From assembly GCA_937967325.1 (NCBI GenBank), contig CALBSQ010000053.1, positions 16,506 through 80,505 on the forward strand: a DNA stretch of 64,000 nucleotides, read 5' to 3'. The stretch comes from an uncultured Chloroflexota bacterium. GTDB lineage: Bacteria; Chloroflexota; UBA4733. A program made the position numbers and the translations under genes. How positions within the stretch are numbered: the first letter of the stretch is position 1; each line of letters begins with the position of its first letter. The notes below the pieces were generated by a model. The model was given only the letters and a program-made list of their open reading frames with translations, was not told the origin of the DNA and did no database searches. Shown in pieces: positions 1 through 8,970 of the stretch.

Positions 1-1
1 C

Positions 2-440
2 GTATATCCCCGCTCCGCGACCTACGACCCAGTCTGGATGCTCGAGAACTTGATGGGGCCGAACGCCGTCTGGCTGGCCGAGGCGCTGAGCCAGGTGATG
101 GACCTCCAGCCGGGCATGCGCGTGCTCGACATGGGCTGCGGGCGCGCCATCAGCTCCATCTTCTTTGCCAAGGAGTTCGGGCTGCAGGTTTGGGCGACGG
201 ACCTGTGGATCGGCGCAGCGACAACTGGGAGCGCATCTGCGCGGCGGGGCTGCGGGAGCGTATCCTCCCGATCCACGCAGAGGCGCACGCCCTCCCCTTC
301 GCCGATGGCTTCTTCGACGCACTGGTCAGTCTCGACGCCTACCACTACTTCGGCACCGACGACCTCTACCTGAGCCGCTACGCCCGGCTGGTGCAGCCCG
401 GTGGTCAGATCGGCATTATCGTGCCCGGCCTGCGCGCTGA
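2..440 (+). pseudogene. Class I SAM-dependent methyltransferase, frameshifted and truncated
   Basis: The open frame enters from the left edge (frame 2) and reads a methyltransferase start of the type YDPxWMLENxMGPNAxWL. Motif I follows (VLDMGCGRA, about bases 122-150), then WATDLWI. Near 213-222 the reading frame shifts: the continuation DNWERICAAGL...HALPFADGFFDALVSLDAYHYF lies in frame 1. Similarity stops at PGLRAD around base 440, where opposite-strand sequence of a serine hydrolase begins. The N-terminus is outside the window and the C-terminal half is missing. It would have methylated an unknown small molecule. The frameshift plus truncation argue that it is non-functional, unless the junction is an assembly error. 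Confidence 0.75.
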
Positions 441-930
441 CCTCATGGGTCATGAAGCCGTAGGCGTAGCGCATCCCGGGCATGTCGCTCTCCACCTTGC
501 CCGTCGTGACCAGGTCGGTAGTGGCGGGGTTGAGCAGCTGGTGGGTTTGCAAGGCGACGGCAAAACGTAGCAGGTCACTCACGGTACCGTAGCCGCCGCC
601 CGCCGGCCCGCCCTTCATTTGGAGTAATGCCCAGTTGTTCCGGCGCGGTCCGGCCAGGGACTGTCCCTGCTCATCCCGTGTGGTGTAGCCGACTGCCCGG
701 TTGGCAACATCGCTATCAGGGTCGTAGCAGTTGGTATCGGCCATGCCCGCCCGCTCGAAGACGTGCTCGCGGATGTAGTCGAAATAGCCCTGGCCGCTGG
801 CGCGTTGGACGATGAGGCCCAGCACCAGGAATCCGGCGTTACTGTAGGCCCACCCCGAACCCGGCGGAAATGCCGGCGGCCTATCGATGAACTGCGAAAG
901 GTAGTCCTCGGGCGCCCGGAGCCGGCTCCT
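441..930 (-). pseudogene. Beta-lactamase-family serine hydrolase fragment
   Basis: On the minus strand from about 930 down to 441 the frame encodes PEDYLSQFIDRPPAFPPGSGWAYSN-type sequence, then LVLGLIVQRASGQ and GMRYAYGFM. This is typical of the middle of class C beta-lactamase/D-aminopeptidase-like hydrolases; YSN is the second catalytic motif. The N-terminal SxxK nucleophile region and the C-terminal third are absent. Upstream, frames are scrambled, and at 441 it runs directly into the oppositely oriented methyltransferase fragment. It is read as a decayed fragment, or as a chimeric junction. Confidence 0.7.
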
Positions 931-1050
931 GGCGGCGGTCGCGGAGCTGGATGTCGGCCTCCATTTCGCTGGCGCTCATGCAGTACTCCCACCTCCGTAC
1001 GGACTCGATCATACACGCGGTATACCTGTAGTTGTGTTGGGAGAGGACTG

Positions 1051-2064
1051 ATGCTGGACCAGGCCGCGCACGAGCCATGGCTGAGGCAGGACTGGCTGGC
1101 CCACGCCACTGCCTGGATTGACGGCGCGCTGGAGCACAACGGACTCCGCGTCAGCGGCGCGATTGAGCGACTGCACGCGGGTCGCTGGTCCACGGTCCTG
1201 CGGGCGCCAACGCGCGATGGCGACGTCTACTTCAAGGCGAGCGTACCACTCCCCACCTACGAGCCGGCCCTCACCGCGGCGCTCGCACGCCGGCGGCCCG
1301 ACTGCATCGTGCGCGTGCTCGCTGCCGACGCGCAGCGCGGCTGGTTGCTGACGGCCCACGGCGGGATGAGACTCCGCGAGGTCATCCGGTCCGACCGCGA
1401 TCTCGGGCACTGGCTTCGGTTGCTGCCGATGTATGCGGCGCTACAGCTCGAGATGGGCGGCCGCGTCGATGAGCTGCTGGCGCTTGGCGTGCCGGATCGG
1501 CGCCTGGCGCTGCTACCGGCCGGGTATGAGCGGTTGCTTGCCGACCGTGCCGCGCTGCACCTCGGTCAACCCTGGGGTCTCACGCTTGAGGAGCAGCAGG
1601 GCCTGCGGATGCTCATATCCCGCTTTACCGCGCTCTGCTCAGAGCTAGCCGGCTATCAGCTTCCCGCGACGCTCCACCACGGCGACCTCCACGATGGCAA
1701 CGTCCTCGTCCACGGTGGCCGCTATCGCTTTTTCGACTGGGGCAACAGCGTGGTGGCGCATCCCTTCTTCAGCCTGCGCACCACGCTCAAGAGCGCGCGC
1801 TACACCTTCGATCTCGGCGATGATGCCGGAGAGCTCGCGCGGCTTCGGGATTGTTACCTGGAGCCGTGGCTGCGCTATGCCTCACGGCGTGACCTGCTGG
1901 TGGCGCTCGAACTAGCCCATAGCGTGGGGATGGTGAGCAACGCGCTGACTTGGTACGACGTCCTGTCGCGTCCCGCCATCCCGCACCGCGAAGACGATGA
2001 TGAGCCGGTCCCACGATTGCTACGCGAGTTCCTGCATGCGCAGACCAATATGGCTGCTCGGTAA
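1051..2064 (+). CDS. APH-like phosphotransferase family protein
   Basis: The start is the ATG at 1051, preceded by GGGAGAGGACTG; the longer open frame upstream lies over the hydrolase fragment and is not used. The product is 337 residues. Kinase-like features are the catalytic loop LHHGDLHDGNVLV (about residues 211-223) and the metal-binding FDWGN that follows, as in aminoglycoside/choline phosphotransferases. The N-lobe is weakly conserved, with KASVPLPTYE in the expected lysine region. It would transfer phosphate from ATP to a small hydroxylated substrate in the cytoplasm. The substrate cannot be named from sequence and resistance should not be assumed. It stands alone, upstream of a sugar-binding lipoprotein gene. 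Confidence 0.85.
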   Translation: MLDQAAHEPWLRQDWLAHATAWIDGALEHNGLRVSGAIERLHAGRWSTVLRAPTRDGDVYFKASVPLPTYEPALTAALARRRPDCIVRVLAADAQRGWLLTAHGGMRLREVIRSDRDLGHWLRLLPMYAALQLEMGGRVDELLALGVPDRRLALLPAGYERLLADRAALHLGQPWGLTLEEQQGLRMLISRFTALCSELAGYQLPATLHHGDLHDGNVLVHGGRYRFFDWGNSVVAHPFFSLRTTLKSARYTFDLGDDAGELARLRDCYLEPWLRYASRRDLLVALELAHSVGMVSNALTWYDVLSRPAIPHREDDDEPVPRLLREFLHAQTNMAAR

Positions 2065-2100
2065 CAGGGTGGCCGGCGCATTGCTTGGGCGCCCTCTGCG

Positions 2101-2106
2101 TATAAT
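2101..2106 (+). promoter_or_regulatory. Candidate -10 box of the sugar-binding protein gene
   Basis: A perfect TATAAT stands 86 bases before the ATG of the following gene in an otherwise GC-rich gap. No good -35 is found at 17 bases (GCATTG is the hexamer at that distance), so only the -10 is supported. Confidence 0.4.
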
Positions 2107-2191
2107 GGTCGCGCTCGTCACTAGGAGTATTCCGATTGCCCTGAGTGGGCTCGCGGGCCAGTCCAGATTCATCGTTTCGCAAAGGAGAAGG

Positions 2192-3625
2192 ATGGTGCAA
2201 GTCCCGCGTTCGCGCCGGCAGTTCCTAGTTGCCCTGAAGTCGGCCATGAGTATCGGCCTGCTCACGGCGTGCGGTGGGTCCCCGCAGAACGGCGCGGCGA
2301 GCGTCCCGGTTACGAGCGCCGCCAGCACACCCGCCAGGAGCGCCGCGACCAGGTCGTCCGGCAGCGCGGTGACCGCGAGCCAGCTCGCGAGCTCATCCGC
2401 TGCCGCCCAGGCGCCCGCGGCGGGGCAGACCACCATCCGCCTGGCCCACTGGCAGAGCGGGTTGAGCGCGCAGCTCTTCGACAAGGTGTACACGCGCTTC
2501 CAACAGCTCACCCCGGCGATCAAGATCACGCAGGAGGTCACCCCCTTCGCCCAGTTCTTTCAGCGCCTCTTGACCGGCTTCGCCGGCGGGACCGCGCCGG
2601 ACTGCTTCCACAGCAGCGGCAACTACGTGGTCGAGTTTGCCCAAAAAGGGACGCTCCTTGATCTCAGCTCCATCATCACTTCGAACAAGGTGGACTTCAG
2701 TGGCATCTGGGTCGAGGACAGCGAGATGAAGTACCAGGGGAAGTGGTACGCGGTGCCGACCTGGAACACGGACGACATCCTGTACTACAACAAAACGGCC
2801 TTCCAGAACGCCGGGGTCGCCGAGCCGACCGACGACTGGACCTGGAATGACATGCTGGCGGCGGCGCAGAAGCTGACCACGCGTGGGTCCGACGGCACGG
2901 TAAGCCTGTGGGGCGTCCAGATTCCTAACAGCGTCCAGGGTGGCTGGGCCTCGATGATCTATGCCAATGGCGGCGACTACATGAACGCCGAACAGACCAA
3001 GACGACGCTCGACCAGCCCGGGGCGCTCGGCGCCTTGCAGTTCATCTACGAGCTCATGCAGATACACCGCGTGATGCCCACGGCGGTCGATACCGCTGAG
3101 CTTGCCAAGGCCGGCGTGACCGATCCACTCACCGCCGGCCGGTTTGCGATGTATACAGCCATCACGTCCAATGTGCCCAACTACACCGCGAGCGCGAAGT
3201 TCGATTGGGACATTGCCCTGATCCCGAAGAGCCCCACCACGGGCAAGAACGGCTCCGCCTACATCGTGCAACCGTCGAGCATCACCGGCACTACCAAAAA
3301 TGCCGATAAGTGCTTCCAGCTCCTCCAGTTCACGATGAATGCCGAGGCGCAGCAGATCCTGGCGACCGACAAGGTGAAGTTCCCCGTCAACATCGCGGCC
3401 GCGTCGGACGCGCACGGCGGATACAGCACGCCGCCGCCGGCCCACATCGGCCGAGCGGTGGAGACGATGAGCTTCGCCAAGCCGTTCCACTTCTTCGCCA
3501 CGGGCGCCGACTTCCAGACGAAACTGCAGAACGAGCTCAACAAAGCCTATCTCGGCCAGACCACGATGGACCAGGCGGCGAAGCAGGCTGTTACCGCCGG
3601 CGACGGGGTGCTTGCTCAGGGCTGA
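2192..3625 (+). CDS. Extracellular sugar-binding lipoprotein (ABC transporter), orphan
   Basis: The start at 2192 follows AAAGGAGAAGG. The 477-residue product begins with a twin-arginine-like segment (SRRQFL, residues 7-12) and a lipobox LLTAC with Cys27 as the lipidation site. A Ser/Ala/Thr-rich linker runs to about residue 75. The mature part is a family 1 solute-binding protein: TIRLAHWQSG, APDCFHSSGNYV, then the ligand-cleft region WYAVPTWNTDDILYYNK. It should be anchored outside the membrane and deliver a sugar or related solute to an ABC importer. No permease or ATPase gene is nearby, so its partner must be elsewhere or shared. Confidence 0.9.
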   Translation: MVQVPRSRRQFLVALKSAMSIGLLTACGGSPQNGAASVPVTSAASTPARSAATRSSGSAVTASQLASSSAAAQAPAAGQTTIRLAHWQSGLSAQLFDKVYTRFQQLTPAIKITQEVTPFAQFFQRLLTGFAGGTAPDCFHSSGNYVVEFAQKGTLLDLSSIITSNKVDFSGIWVEDSEMKYQGKWYAVPTWNTDDILYYNKTAFQNAGVAEPTDDWTWNDMLAAAQKLTTRGSDGTVSLWGVQIPNSVQGGWASMIYANGGDYMNAEQTKTTLDQPGALGALQFIYELMQIHRVMPTAVDTAELAKAGVTDPLTAGRFAMYTAITSNVPNYTASAKFDWDIALIPKSPTTGKNGSAYIVQPSSITGTTKNADKCFQLLQFTMNAEAQQILATDKVKFPVNIAAASDAHGGYSTPPPAHIGRAVETMSFAKPFHFFATGADFQTKLQNELNKAYLGQTTMDQAAKQAVTAGDGVLAQG

Positions 3626-3648
3626 GGCTGTCGCCACGGGCCGACCGT

Positions 3649-4674
3649 TCATTGGCCAGGCGCCACCGCCGCTCGCATGGCGCTGCGCTGGGCCTCGTTC
3701 AAGAAAGCGATCTCAATGGCGTTCTCCTGCGCCTGCCGGACCTGCCCTGCAGACAATCCGGCCGCGGAGGCAGCGACTGTCAGCTCGTGCTCGAGGGTGA
3801 TGCCGCTGGTGACGGGGTCGTCGGTGTTGATCGTGGCGAGCAGGCCGCGCTCCAGGAACTGTCGCAGCGGGTGGTGGGCGTAGTCAGGCGCCGCTCCCGT
3901 TTGCACATTGCTGGTGAGGCAGGCTTCGATGCCGATGCGGTGTTCCAGCATGTGGTCCAGTAGGCGCTCGTCCTGGACAGCGCGTGTGGCGTGGCCGATG
4001 CGCTCGGCGCCCAGCTCGCGGATGGCCGCCCAGACGCTCTCCGCCCCAGCCGCCTCGCCAGCGTGGGCGGTGACGCGCCAGCCGGCGTCGCGAGCGCGTC
4101 GGAAGTGCTCGCGGTACAGCGCGGCCGGCCAGCGCGCCTCATCCCCGGCCAGGTCGAGGCCGGCAATCTGGTCGCGGTAGGCCAGTAGTACCTCCAGCGC
4201 CTGCCAAGCCAGGTCCGGCTCCGTTCGGCCCGTCCCGCCGATCAGGTTGGTCCGAACGCCGAAGTCGCGCTGGCCGCGACGAGCGCCGTCGATCGTCGCC
4301 TCCACCACGCCCTCTGGAGGGAGTCTGTGCTGCGCGTACGTCCCCGGGCCGAAGCGCAGCTCGAGGTACGCAATCCCCTCTCGCGACGCGTCCTCAACGC
4401 ACTCATAAGCCACCCGCGCGCAAACGTCCAGGTCGACCAGCGCCAATGATGCCGGTGCAAGCCTGGTGAGGAAGGTCGGGAGGTCAGGCAACGGTGTCGT
4501 GACCTGGGCGAGCGGGCGCAGCGCGTCGAGCGTGCGCGGCAACGGCAGGTCGTGCTGCGTCGCGATCTCCAGGATGGTCTCCAAGCGCACACTGCCGGTG
4601 AGATGGCGGTGCAGATCGACGCGCGGGAGTATCACGGGAGGATCGGCAGCGAGGAGCCCGGTGTTATGCGTCAT
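3649..4674 (-). CDS. Adenosine deaminase family protein
   Basis: The product has 341 residues, the normal size for the family. Zinc-site motifs of the amidohydrolase TIM barrel are present: DLHRHL near residues 20-25, HAGE in the second half, and NTDDP near the C-terminus, with LTSNVQTG before it. These fit hydrolytic deamination of adenosine or a related 6-aminopurine in the cytoplasm. The first motif continues as HLTGS rather than the classical HLDGA. That occurs in ADA-like proteins, so adenine or another aminopurine is possible as substrate. The gene converges with the sugar-binding protein gene, with only 23 bases between their ends. Confidence 0.88.
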   Translation of the reverse strand: MTHNTGLLAADPPVILPRVDLHRHLTGSVRLETILEIATQHDLPLPRTLDALRPLAQVTTPLPDLPTFLTRLAPASLALVDLDVCARVAYECVEDASREGIAYLELRFGPGTYAQHRLPPEGVVEATIDGARRGQRDFGVRTNLIGGTGRTEPDLAWQALEVLLAYRDQIAGLDLAGDEARWPAALYREHFRRARDAGWRVTAHAGEAAGAESVWAAIRELGAERIGHATRAVQDERLLDHMLEHRIGIEACLTSNVQTGAAPDYAHHPLRQFLERGLLATINTDDPVTSGITLEHELTVAASAAGLSAGQVRQAQENAIEIAFLNEAQRSAMRAAVAPGQ

Positions 4675-5008
4675 TGGAGCGGGATTGTAGTGTCACGTCA
4701 GGCTGCGCGCATTGGCGACCCGGACATGAACAGGCGTGGTCAACAAGCACGCATGAGCGGTCGATGTGGCATCTTCGATGGAGTTCCCGGCGACCCCGGT
4801 CGCCGGGGGATCGCCGCGACCACCTGAAGCGCCCTGAGCGTCGTGGCTCATTGGAGGAGCCACACATGCTGCTACACTCCGGGCGTGGACGACGAGCGGG
4901 GCCGGCTGCTGGGCAGCGTCGAGCGGTGGTTCGGGGCGGGCGATCAGGTCGCGCACTACGGCAACGAGGCAGCGCAAGGAGCGACGCCGGCCGAGCTCTC
5001 AGTGAACG
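4675..5008. other. Gene-poor gap with a strong hairpin and a coding-like remnant
   Basis: A perfect 10-bp inverted repeat with a 2-base loop (CCCGGCGACC / GGTCGCCGGG) lies at 4786-4807. It has no T-run, so it is not a typical terminator. From a GTG at 4885 the plus strand reads VDDERGRLLGSVERWFG then GDQVAHYGNEAAQGATPAE before similarity seems to stop near 5000. This resembles the N-terminal helices of a small-molecule methyltransferase but is too short to assign. I see no intact gene. Confidence 0.35.
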
Positions 5009-5419
5009 TTACCCCCTCGGTGCGAGCAGCACCTTCAGATCAGGCACCCGCTGAAAGTCCTGATCGGTCGTGACCAAGGTGAGCCCAAACTCCAAAGCCG
5101 TACCAGCAATCAACGTGTCGATATCGCCGATCAATCCTAGACCGTAGGGAGGACGGAGTGCTCGCCGGATATCAGCATAGCGATCGAGGATGGAGAACGT
5201 AAGCATGTACGGCTGCACCACCTCGATCAGATCCCGGAGCGCGCTGTGGTGCCGCGGGAAGTTCGGCTTGCCCTTGAGGTGCTCAACCATCTCGCCATAG
5301 ACTATGATGCTCGTTGCCGCCTCTTGATTGCTAATCCAGGGCGAGATGAGCGTCACCGCGAACTGTCGATGAGCAAGATATGCCGCTAACAGGGTAGTGT
5401 CAAGCAGGTAACGGATCAC
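5009..5419 (-). CDS. vapC: VapC-type PIN-domain toxin
   Basis: The 136-residue protein starts MIRYLLDTTLLAAYL, with the first PIN-domain aspartate. It carries a mid-protein glutamate in GEMVEHL and later acidic residues in GDIDTLIAG and TTDQDF. Together these give the metal-binding acidic set of VapC ribonucleases. It would cleave an RNA, usually a tRNA, when freed from its antitoxin. Its start overlaps the antitoxin stop by four bases, so the pair is translationally coupled. Confidence 0.88.
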   Translation of the reverse strand: MIRYLLDTTLLAAYLAHRQFAVTLISPWISNQEAATSIIVYGEMVEHLKGKPNFPRHHSALRDLIEVVQPYMLTFSILDRYADIRRALRPPYGLGLIGDIDTLIAGTALEFGLTLVTTDQDFQRVPDLKVLLAPRG

Positions 5420-5682
5420 TCGTCGAGCGATATTGGTGGCGTCGGCGGATTGGCACGGCGGATCTCGTGCAGATTAGCTTCCATATCCCCCCAGTCCATG
5501 TCGCTCCACGCACCTGGCAGATTCAGTGCCGTCTGGATCGCTTCCTGGGTAACGCTCGCTCTTGCTTCTGCCTCTGAAGTGACGTATCGCACTACCTCTT
5601 GGTCGCCACATCGACTAATAACGGCAATGAGCGGTTGACCTCTCTCCAACAGTACATTACTTGTCGCGCCGATTCTCGCCAT
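5416..5682 (-). CDS. VapB-like antitoxin
   Basis: This 88-residue protein lies directly upstream of the PIN-domain toxin, with an ATGA-type overlap. The N-terminal part (LLERGQPLIAVISRCGDQEVVRYV) looks like a short beta-rich region. The C-terminal half is acidic and Pro-rich (WSDMDWGDMEANL...), as in antitoxin tails that wrap the toxin. The antitoxin role rests mainly on position and size. Confidence 0.7.
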   Translation of the reverse strand: MARIGATSNVLLERGQPLIAVISRCGDQEVVRYVTSEAEARASVTQEAIQTALNLPGAWSDMDWGDMEANLHEIRRANPPTPPISLDE

Positions 5683-5900
5683 TCGACCCTACCATTGCTG
5701 ATGCCTAGCAGACGCCACCATTGTAGCACGGCTACCTACGATGCCTCGCCTGCTCCCATCAGCTCCTTTTGCTCCACGAGGTGAACCGAACTGCCAGCCC
5801 GCTGCCAATCTGAGCAATCAAGCTCAGAAACTCTACCCGTCTTTGGGCGACGCACCCCGGGGCGGCCCGGTCTATCCGGCCGCCGAAAAGAGTTCCCCGT

Positions 5901-6800
5901 TCACGTCCACCTCGACAACCCGCCGTCGTTGCGCGCCTTGGCGAGGCCGGCGGCGAAAAGCGCCGCCCCCAGCGCGGGCAGGATAAGGGCTGCGCAAGCG
6001 AGGGCGATCGGGTCGGCCTGTACCGCACTCAGGCTGCCGATCTCTAGCAGTGGCGGCGAGCCGGCGTTCGCCAACAGCAGTCGCCGGGCGGCATCGATGG
6101 CGTAGGTCTGGGGCAACAGCATGGCCAGCGCATGCAGCCAACCGGGCAGCAGCGTGATCGGGAAGTAGACGCCGGTCACCAGCCCCTGGAGGATGCCGAC
6201 GATCCAGGAGATGGGGTCGTTCCAGCCCTTGGCGTTGATCAGCATGAACATCGCCGCCGACATCAACCCGAAGCCGAGCACGGCCACGGCCGCCAGCAGG
6301 AGCGCCAGGAGGGTAAGCAGCCCGTTGACTCCTGTCGTCTGCACGTGCGCGCCGAAGGCCCAGCCCACCGCCGCCAGGATCAGCACGTTGAGGAGCGTGC
6401 GCGCGTAGCTCCAGCCGACCTGCGACAGCACCGATAGGCCCACGGGGCAGGGTGAGAGCAGGATGGTCTCCAGGCGCTGCATCCAGTAGTCCATGGACAG
6501 CGCCTGGTAGGGGCCGCTCAAGCTCGCGCTCATCACCGAGTTGAAGACGATGCCGATGGCCAGGAAGGCGGTGTAGTTGGTCTGCCAGGCTTGCTGCCCG
6601 CTCGCCACGAGCGTTGTACCGAGGAAGAAGAAGACACTCGCCTGCGCCGCGCCGCCTAATAGGTCCATGACCATGCTGACCCGAAAGCGCAGCCAGAGCC
6701 GCGCGTTGCGACCGAGCAGGACGGACAGGATGCGCAGCATGTAGCCGGGGCCGCCCAGCGGCGCCTGCTCGAGCCCTGAGGAGAGTGCTTGGCTCGCCAT
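5901..6800 (-). CDS. ABC-2 type transporter permease
   Basis: The 299-residue membrane protein has about six hydrophobic segments, including LLGGAAQASVFFFLG, FLAIGIVFNSVMSASL, GLLTLLALLLAAVAVLGFG and ALACAALILPALGAALFAAG. PQTYAID near the C-terminus is typical of ABC-2 (DrrB/NodJ-like) permeases. It would form the membrane part of an exporter. Its ATG overlaps the last base of the upstream ATPase stop, so the two were one operon with the sigma factor gene. Because the ATPase is broken, the exporter is probably inactive. Confidence 0.85.
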   Translation of the reverse strand: MASQALSSGLEQAPLGGPGYMLRILSVLLGRNARLWLRFRVSMVMDLLGGAAQASVFFFLGTTLVASGQQAWQTNYTAFLAIGIVFNSVMSASLSGPYQALSMDYWMQRLETILLSPCPVGLSVLSQVGWSYARTLLNVLILAAVGWAFGAHVQTTGVNGLLTLLALLLAAVAVLGFGLMSAAMFMLINAKGWNDPISWIVGILQGLVTGVYFPITLLPGWLHALAMLLPQTYAIDAARRLLLANAGSPPLLEIGSLSAVQADPIALACAALILPALGAALFAAGLAKARNDGGLSRWT

Positions 6801-7620
6801 CAGTCCAGACTCCTTCCCGTCCGTCGCAGGAAGACATCCTCCAGCGTCGCCCCGGCCGGGGTGATGCTCACGACGGCGCTGCCGGCCGCTTCTAGCGCGG
6901 CGCGGACATCCGCGGCTTGGACGCCCGGCCGCAGGTGGACGCGCAGCCGGCCGGCTCCTTGGCGATCGAGTGACTCGACGTGGTGCAGTGTTAGCTTGCG
7001 CTCCTGTAGGGAGCGGATCGCTTCCGGCGAACAGGAGGACAGGGCGAGCTCCAGGACGCAGTCGCCGAGACCGGAAGCCAGCGCCGCCGGGCGGTCGCAG
7101 GCGATGACCTGGCCGCGATCGACGATGGCGACGCGGTCGGCCAGTTGTTCGGCTTCGGCCATGTTGTGCGTAGTCAGGATCACCGTCTGGCCCAGCCGGC
7201 GGTTCAGCTCGTTACGGATGAAGTCGCGGATCTGGTAGGCCCCGGCCGGATCGACGTTCGCGGTCGGCTCATCCAGCATGAAGACGGGCGTGCGCAGAAG
7301 CAGGCCCTTGGCGATGGCCAGCCGGGCGCGCATGCCGCTGGAGAGGTGCTCCGGCTTCTCCTCCAGCCACGCCCCCAGGCCGACCACGTCGAGGGCCTCG
7401 CGGATGCGCTGCTGCGCCGTCCGGCGGTCGGCCGCAGCGTCGTCGCCAGGATCTTGATCAGGGTCGTCTTCCCTGCGCCGTTCGGCCCCAGGATGGCGAA
7501 GAACTCGCCGGGCCGAACGCTCACGCTGACGCCGTCGAGCGCGACGATGGCGGCGCGCTTCGAGCCAAGATCGACCGCCCGCACCAGCAGGCGTGGCTCC
7601 CCCCTTCGCGGCTCAGGCAT
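6800..7620 (-). pseudogene. ABC transporter ATPase with internal deletion and frameshift
   Basis: From the ATG at 7620 the first frame encodes Walker A (GPNGAGKTTLIKI) as far as ATTLRPTA. At about 7430-7450 the reading continues in another frame as ADRRTAQQRIREALDVVGLG. It then gives a signature-like LSSGMRARLAIAKGLLL, Walker B VFMLDEPTANVDPAG and the switch histidine TTHNMAEAE. Roughly 50 residues that should hold the Q-loop are missing at the joint. The C-terminal domain (VSITPAGATLEDVFLRRTG) is intact. The drug/lipid-type exporter ATPase is therefore disrupted, or its sequence is collapsed in assembly. Confidence 0.8.
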
Positions 7621-8717
7621 TGCGATTCGATCAGCAGACGCGACGAGCACTCCCAGAAGGCCCGCCAGGCGGGCAGCGTGGAGTCAACGGCGGTGACGGA
7701 GGATTGCCATGCCGTTTCGGCGCAGTCGCGGCAGTGCCACTTGACCTCGTACCCGGCCCGGTCCCAGAAGCGCGCATGCACCAGCGGCGCTCCACACCGC
7801 TCACAAGTAGGCGCCGGCGTGCGCAAGAGACGGCGGACCTGACCGTCCAGCAGCTCGCTGCCGCGGCGCAGCGCACCGTCGAGCGAGGCATGCCGTTGCA
7901 GCGGCAGGGGATAGCTGATCCAGTAAAGGTTCCCCGGACAACAGACCGGGCAGGTTGCGTACAGATGCAACGGCCGGTCCGGGCTTATCCCCGGCTGCAA
8001 GCGACCGCGGAGACGCTGCCGGCCACAGACCGAGCACCAGCTCAGGAGCTCCTCCGTCTCGTCGCTGCATTGCGCCGCTACGTCCCGCAAGCGCCGCGTT
8101 GCGCGATAGACGGTTCCCTCGACGGCCCTCGGCGAGAGACCAAGCCGCCGGCCAATCTCCTGCTGGGACTGTCTGGCCTCGTGGTACAGCAGCAGGACCG
8201 CGCGCTCTCGGGGTGACAGGAGGCGCAACAACCGGCTGAGGAGGTCACGCGCCTCGACATCCCCAAAGGCGCCAGCAGCGGCAACGTTTTCCAGCAGCGG
8301 CAAGTCCTCGAATCCGGCGTGCCCCGTGACCTCCAGCGAGCGCTCCCGCTGCCGCGCTCGCTCGCGGCGCAGCCACTGGCGGGCGGCATTCTGGACCACC
8401 GTGGCGATCCAGTGCGGGAAGGCGGCGGAGTGCTGCAGCGTCGCCAGCCCGCGCGCCGCCTGCCACAGAGCCTCCTGAACGACGTCCGCCGCGTCGGCCT
8501 CATTGGCCACGTACGTCCGGGCGATCCGCCAGACCAGCGGGCGGCAGCGCTCGATCAACTGCTCCAGCGACGCCGCAGCCACCGCCGCGTCCTGCTGAGC
8601 CCCAGCGCACTGCTCCACAAGCGCAGCGACCTCCTCATCGCCGGCAAACGCCCTCCAGGTCGCCCTGGTGGCGCGGTGCGCCTCCACCTCGACCCCCAGC
8701 TCGCTGCTCCCGACCAT
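7521..8717 (-). CDS. ECF sigma-70 factor with C-terminal zinc-ribbon region, tail altered
   Basis: The start is taken as the ATG at 8717, behind GGGGGGAG. Region 2 is visible (LVWRIARTYVANEADAADVVQEALW...FPHWIATVVQNAARQWL). Region 4 follows (LSPRERAVLLLYHEARQSQQEIGRRLGLS), then an extension with paired cysteines (CSVCGRQRL, CPVCCPGNLYW, CERCGAPL, HCRDCAETAW). The normal tail domain appears to be lost after WRAFWE at about 7655, where the frame runs into the start of the ABC ATPase gene, overlapping it by 100 bases. It probably directs transcription of the exporter operon. The zinc ribbons suggest a built-in sensor or interaction domain. Confidence 0.82.
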   Translation of the reverse strand: MVGSSELGVEVEAHRATRATWRAFAGDEEVAALVEQCAGAQQDAAVAAASLEQLIERCRPLVWRIARTYVANEADAADVVQEALWQAARGLATLQHSAAFPHWIATVVQNAARQWLRRERARQRERSLEVTGHAGFEDLPLLENVAAAGAFGDVEARDLLSRLLRLLSPRERAVLLLYHEARQSQQEIGRRLGLSPRAVEGTVYRATRRLRDVAAQCSDETEELLSWCSVCGRQRLRGRLQPGISPDRPLHLYATCPVCCPGNLYWISYPLPLQRHASLDGALRRGSELLDGQVRRLLRTPAPTCERCGAPLVHARFWDRAGYEVKWHCRDCAETAWQSSVTAVDSTLPAWRAFWECSSRLLIESQCLSREGGSHACWCGRSILARSAPPSSRSTASA

Positions 8718-8836
8718 CGACGCTCCCCCCTTCAATTGCGACTCTACATCATGAGATGCACGGTTCAGGCGAGATCCCACGTGCAGCCGGACGCCCCTCC
8801 ATGGCGCGCCGAAAACGGGAGCGTGGTAGCATCGAG

Positions 8837-8932
8837 ATGCACGGGCTGTTCCTCGGCCTTGCCACCTATGGCCTGTTCATGCTCGGGCTGGTGCTGATCT
8901 CCTTCACTGTTGGGAAGGGAGCGGCGAACTGA
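8837..8932 (+). CDS. Small single-pass membrane peptide
   Basis: An ATG at 8837 opens a 31-codon frame ending at TGA 8930-8932. It reads MHGLFLGLATYGLFML followed by GLVLISFTVGKGAAN. Nearly the whole peptide is one hydrophobic helix with a short basic tail. It lies 38 bases before a lipoprotein gene on the same strand, which suggests a shared transcript. There is no clear ribosome-binding site. Plausible but unproven. Confidence 0.4.
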   Translation: MHGLFLGLATYGLFMLGLVLISFTVGKGAAN

Positions 8933-8970
8933 TACCGCTTCAGACAAGGGAGCGTCGAATCTGTCTGCTC

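Noticed and set aside
1051..2064. Aminoglycoside resistance gene
   Set aside because: Only general kinase-fold motifs are visible. Family members act on many substrates, so a resistance label would be unsupported.
4786..4807. Possible rho-independent terminator
   Set aside because: The stem is strong, but the loop is only two bases and no T-run follows on either strand. It is also upstream, not downstream, of the adenosine deaminase gene.
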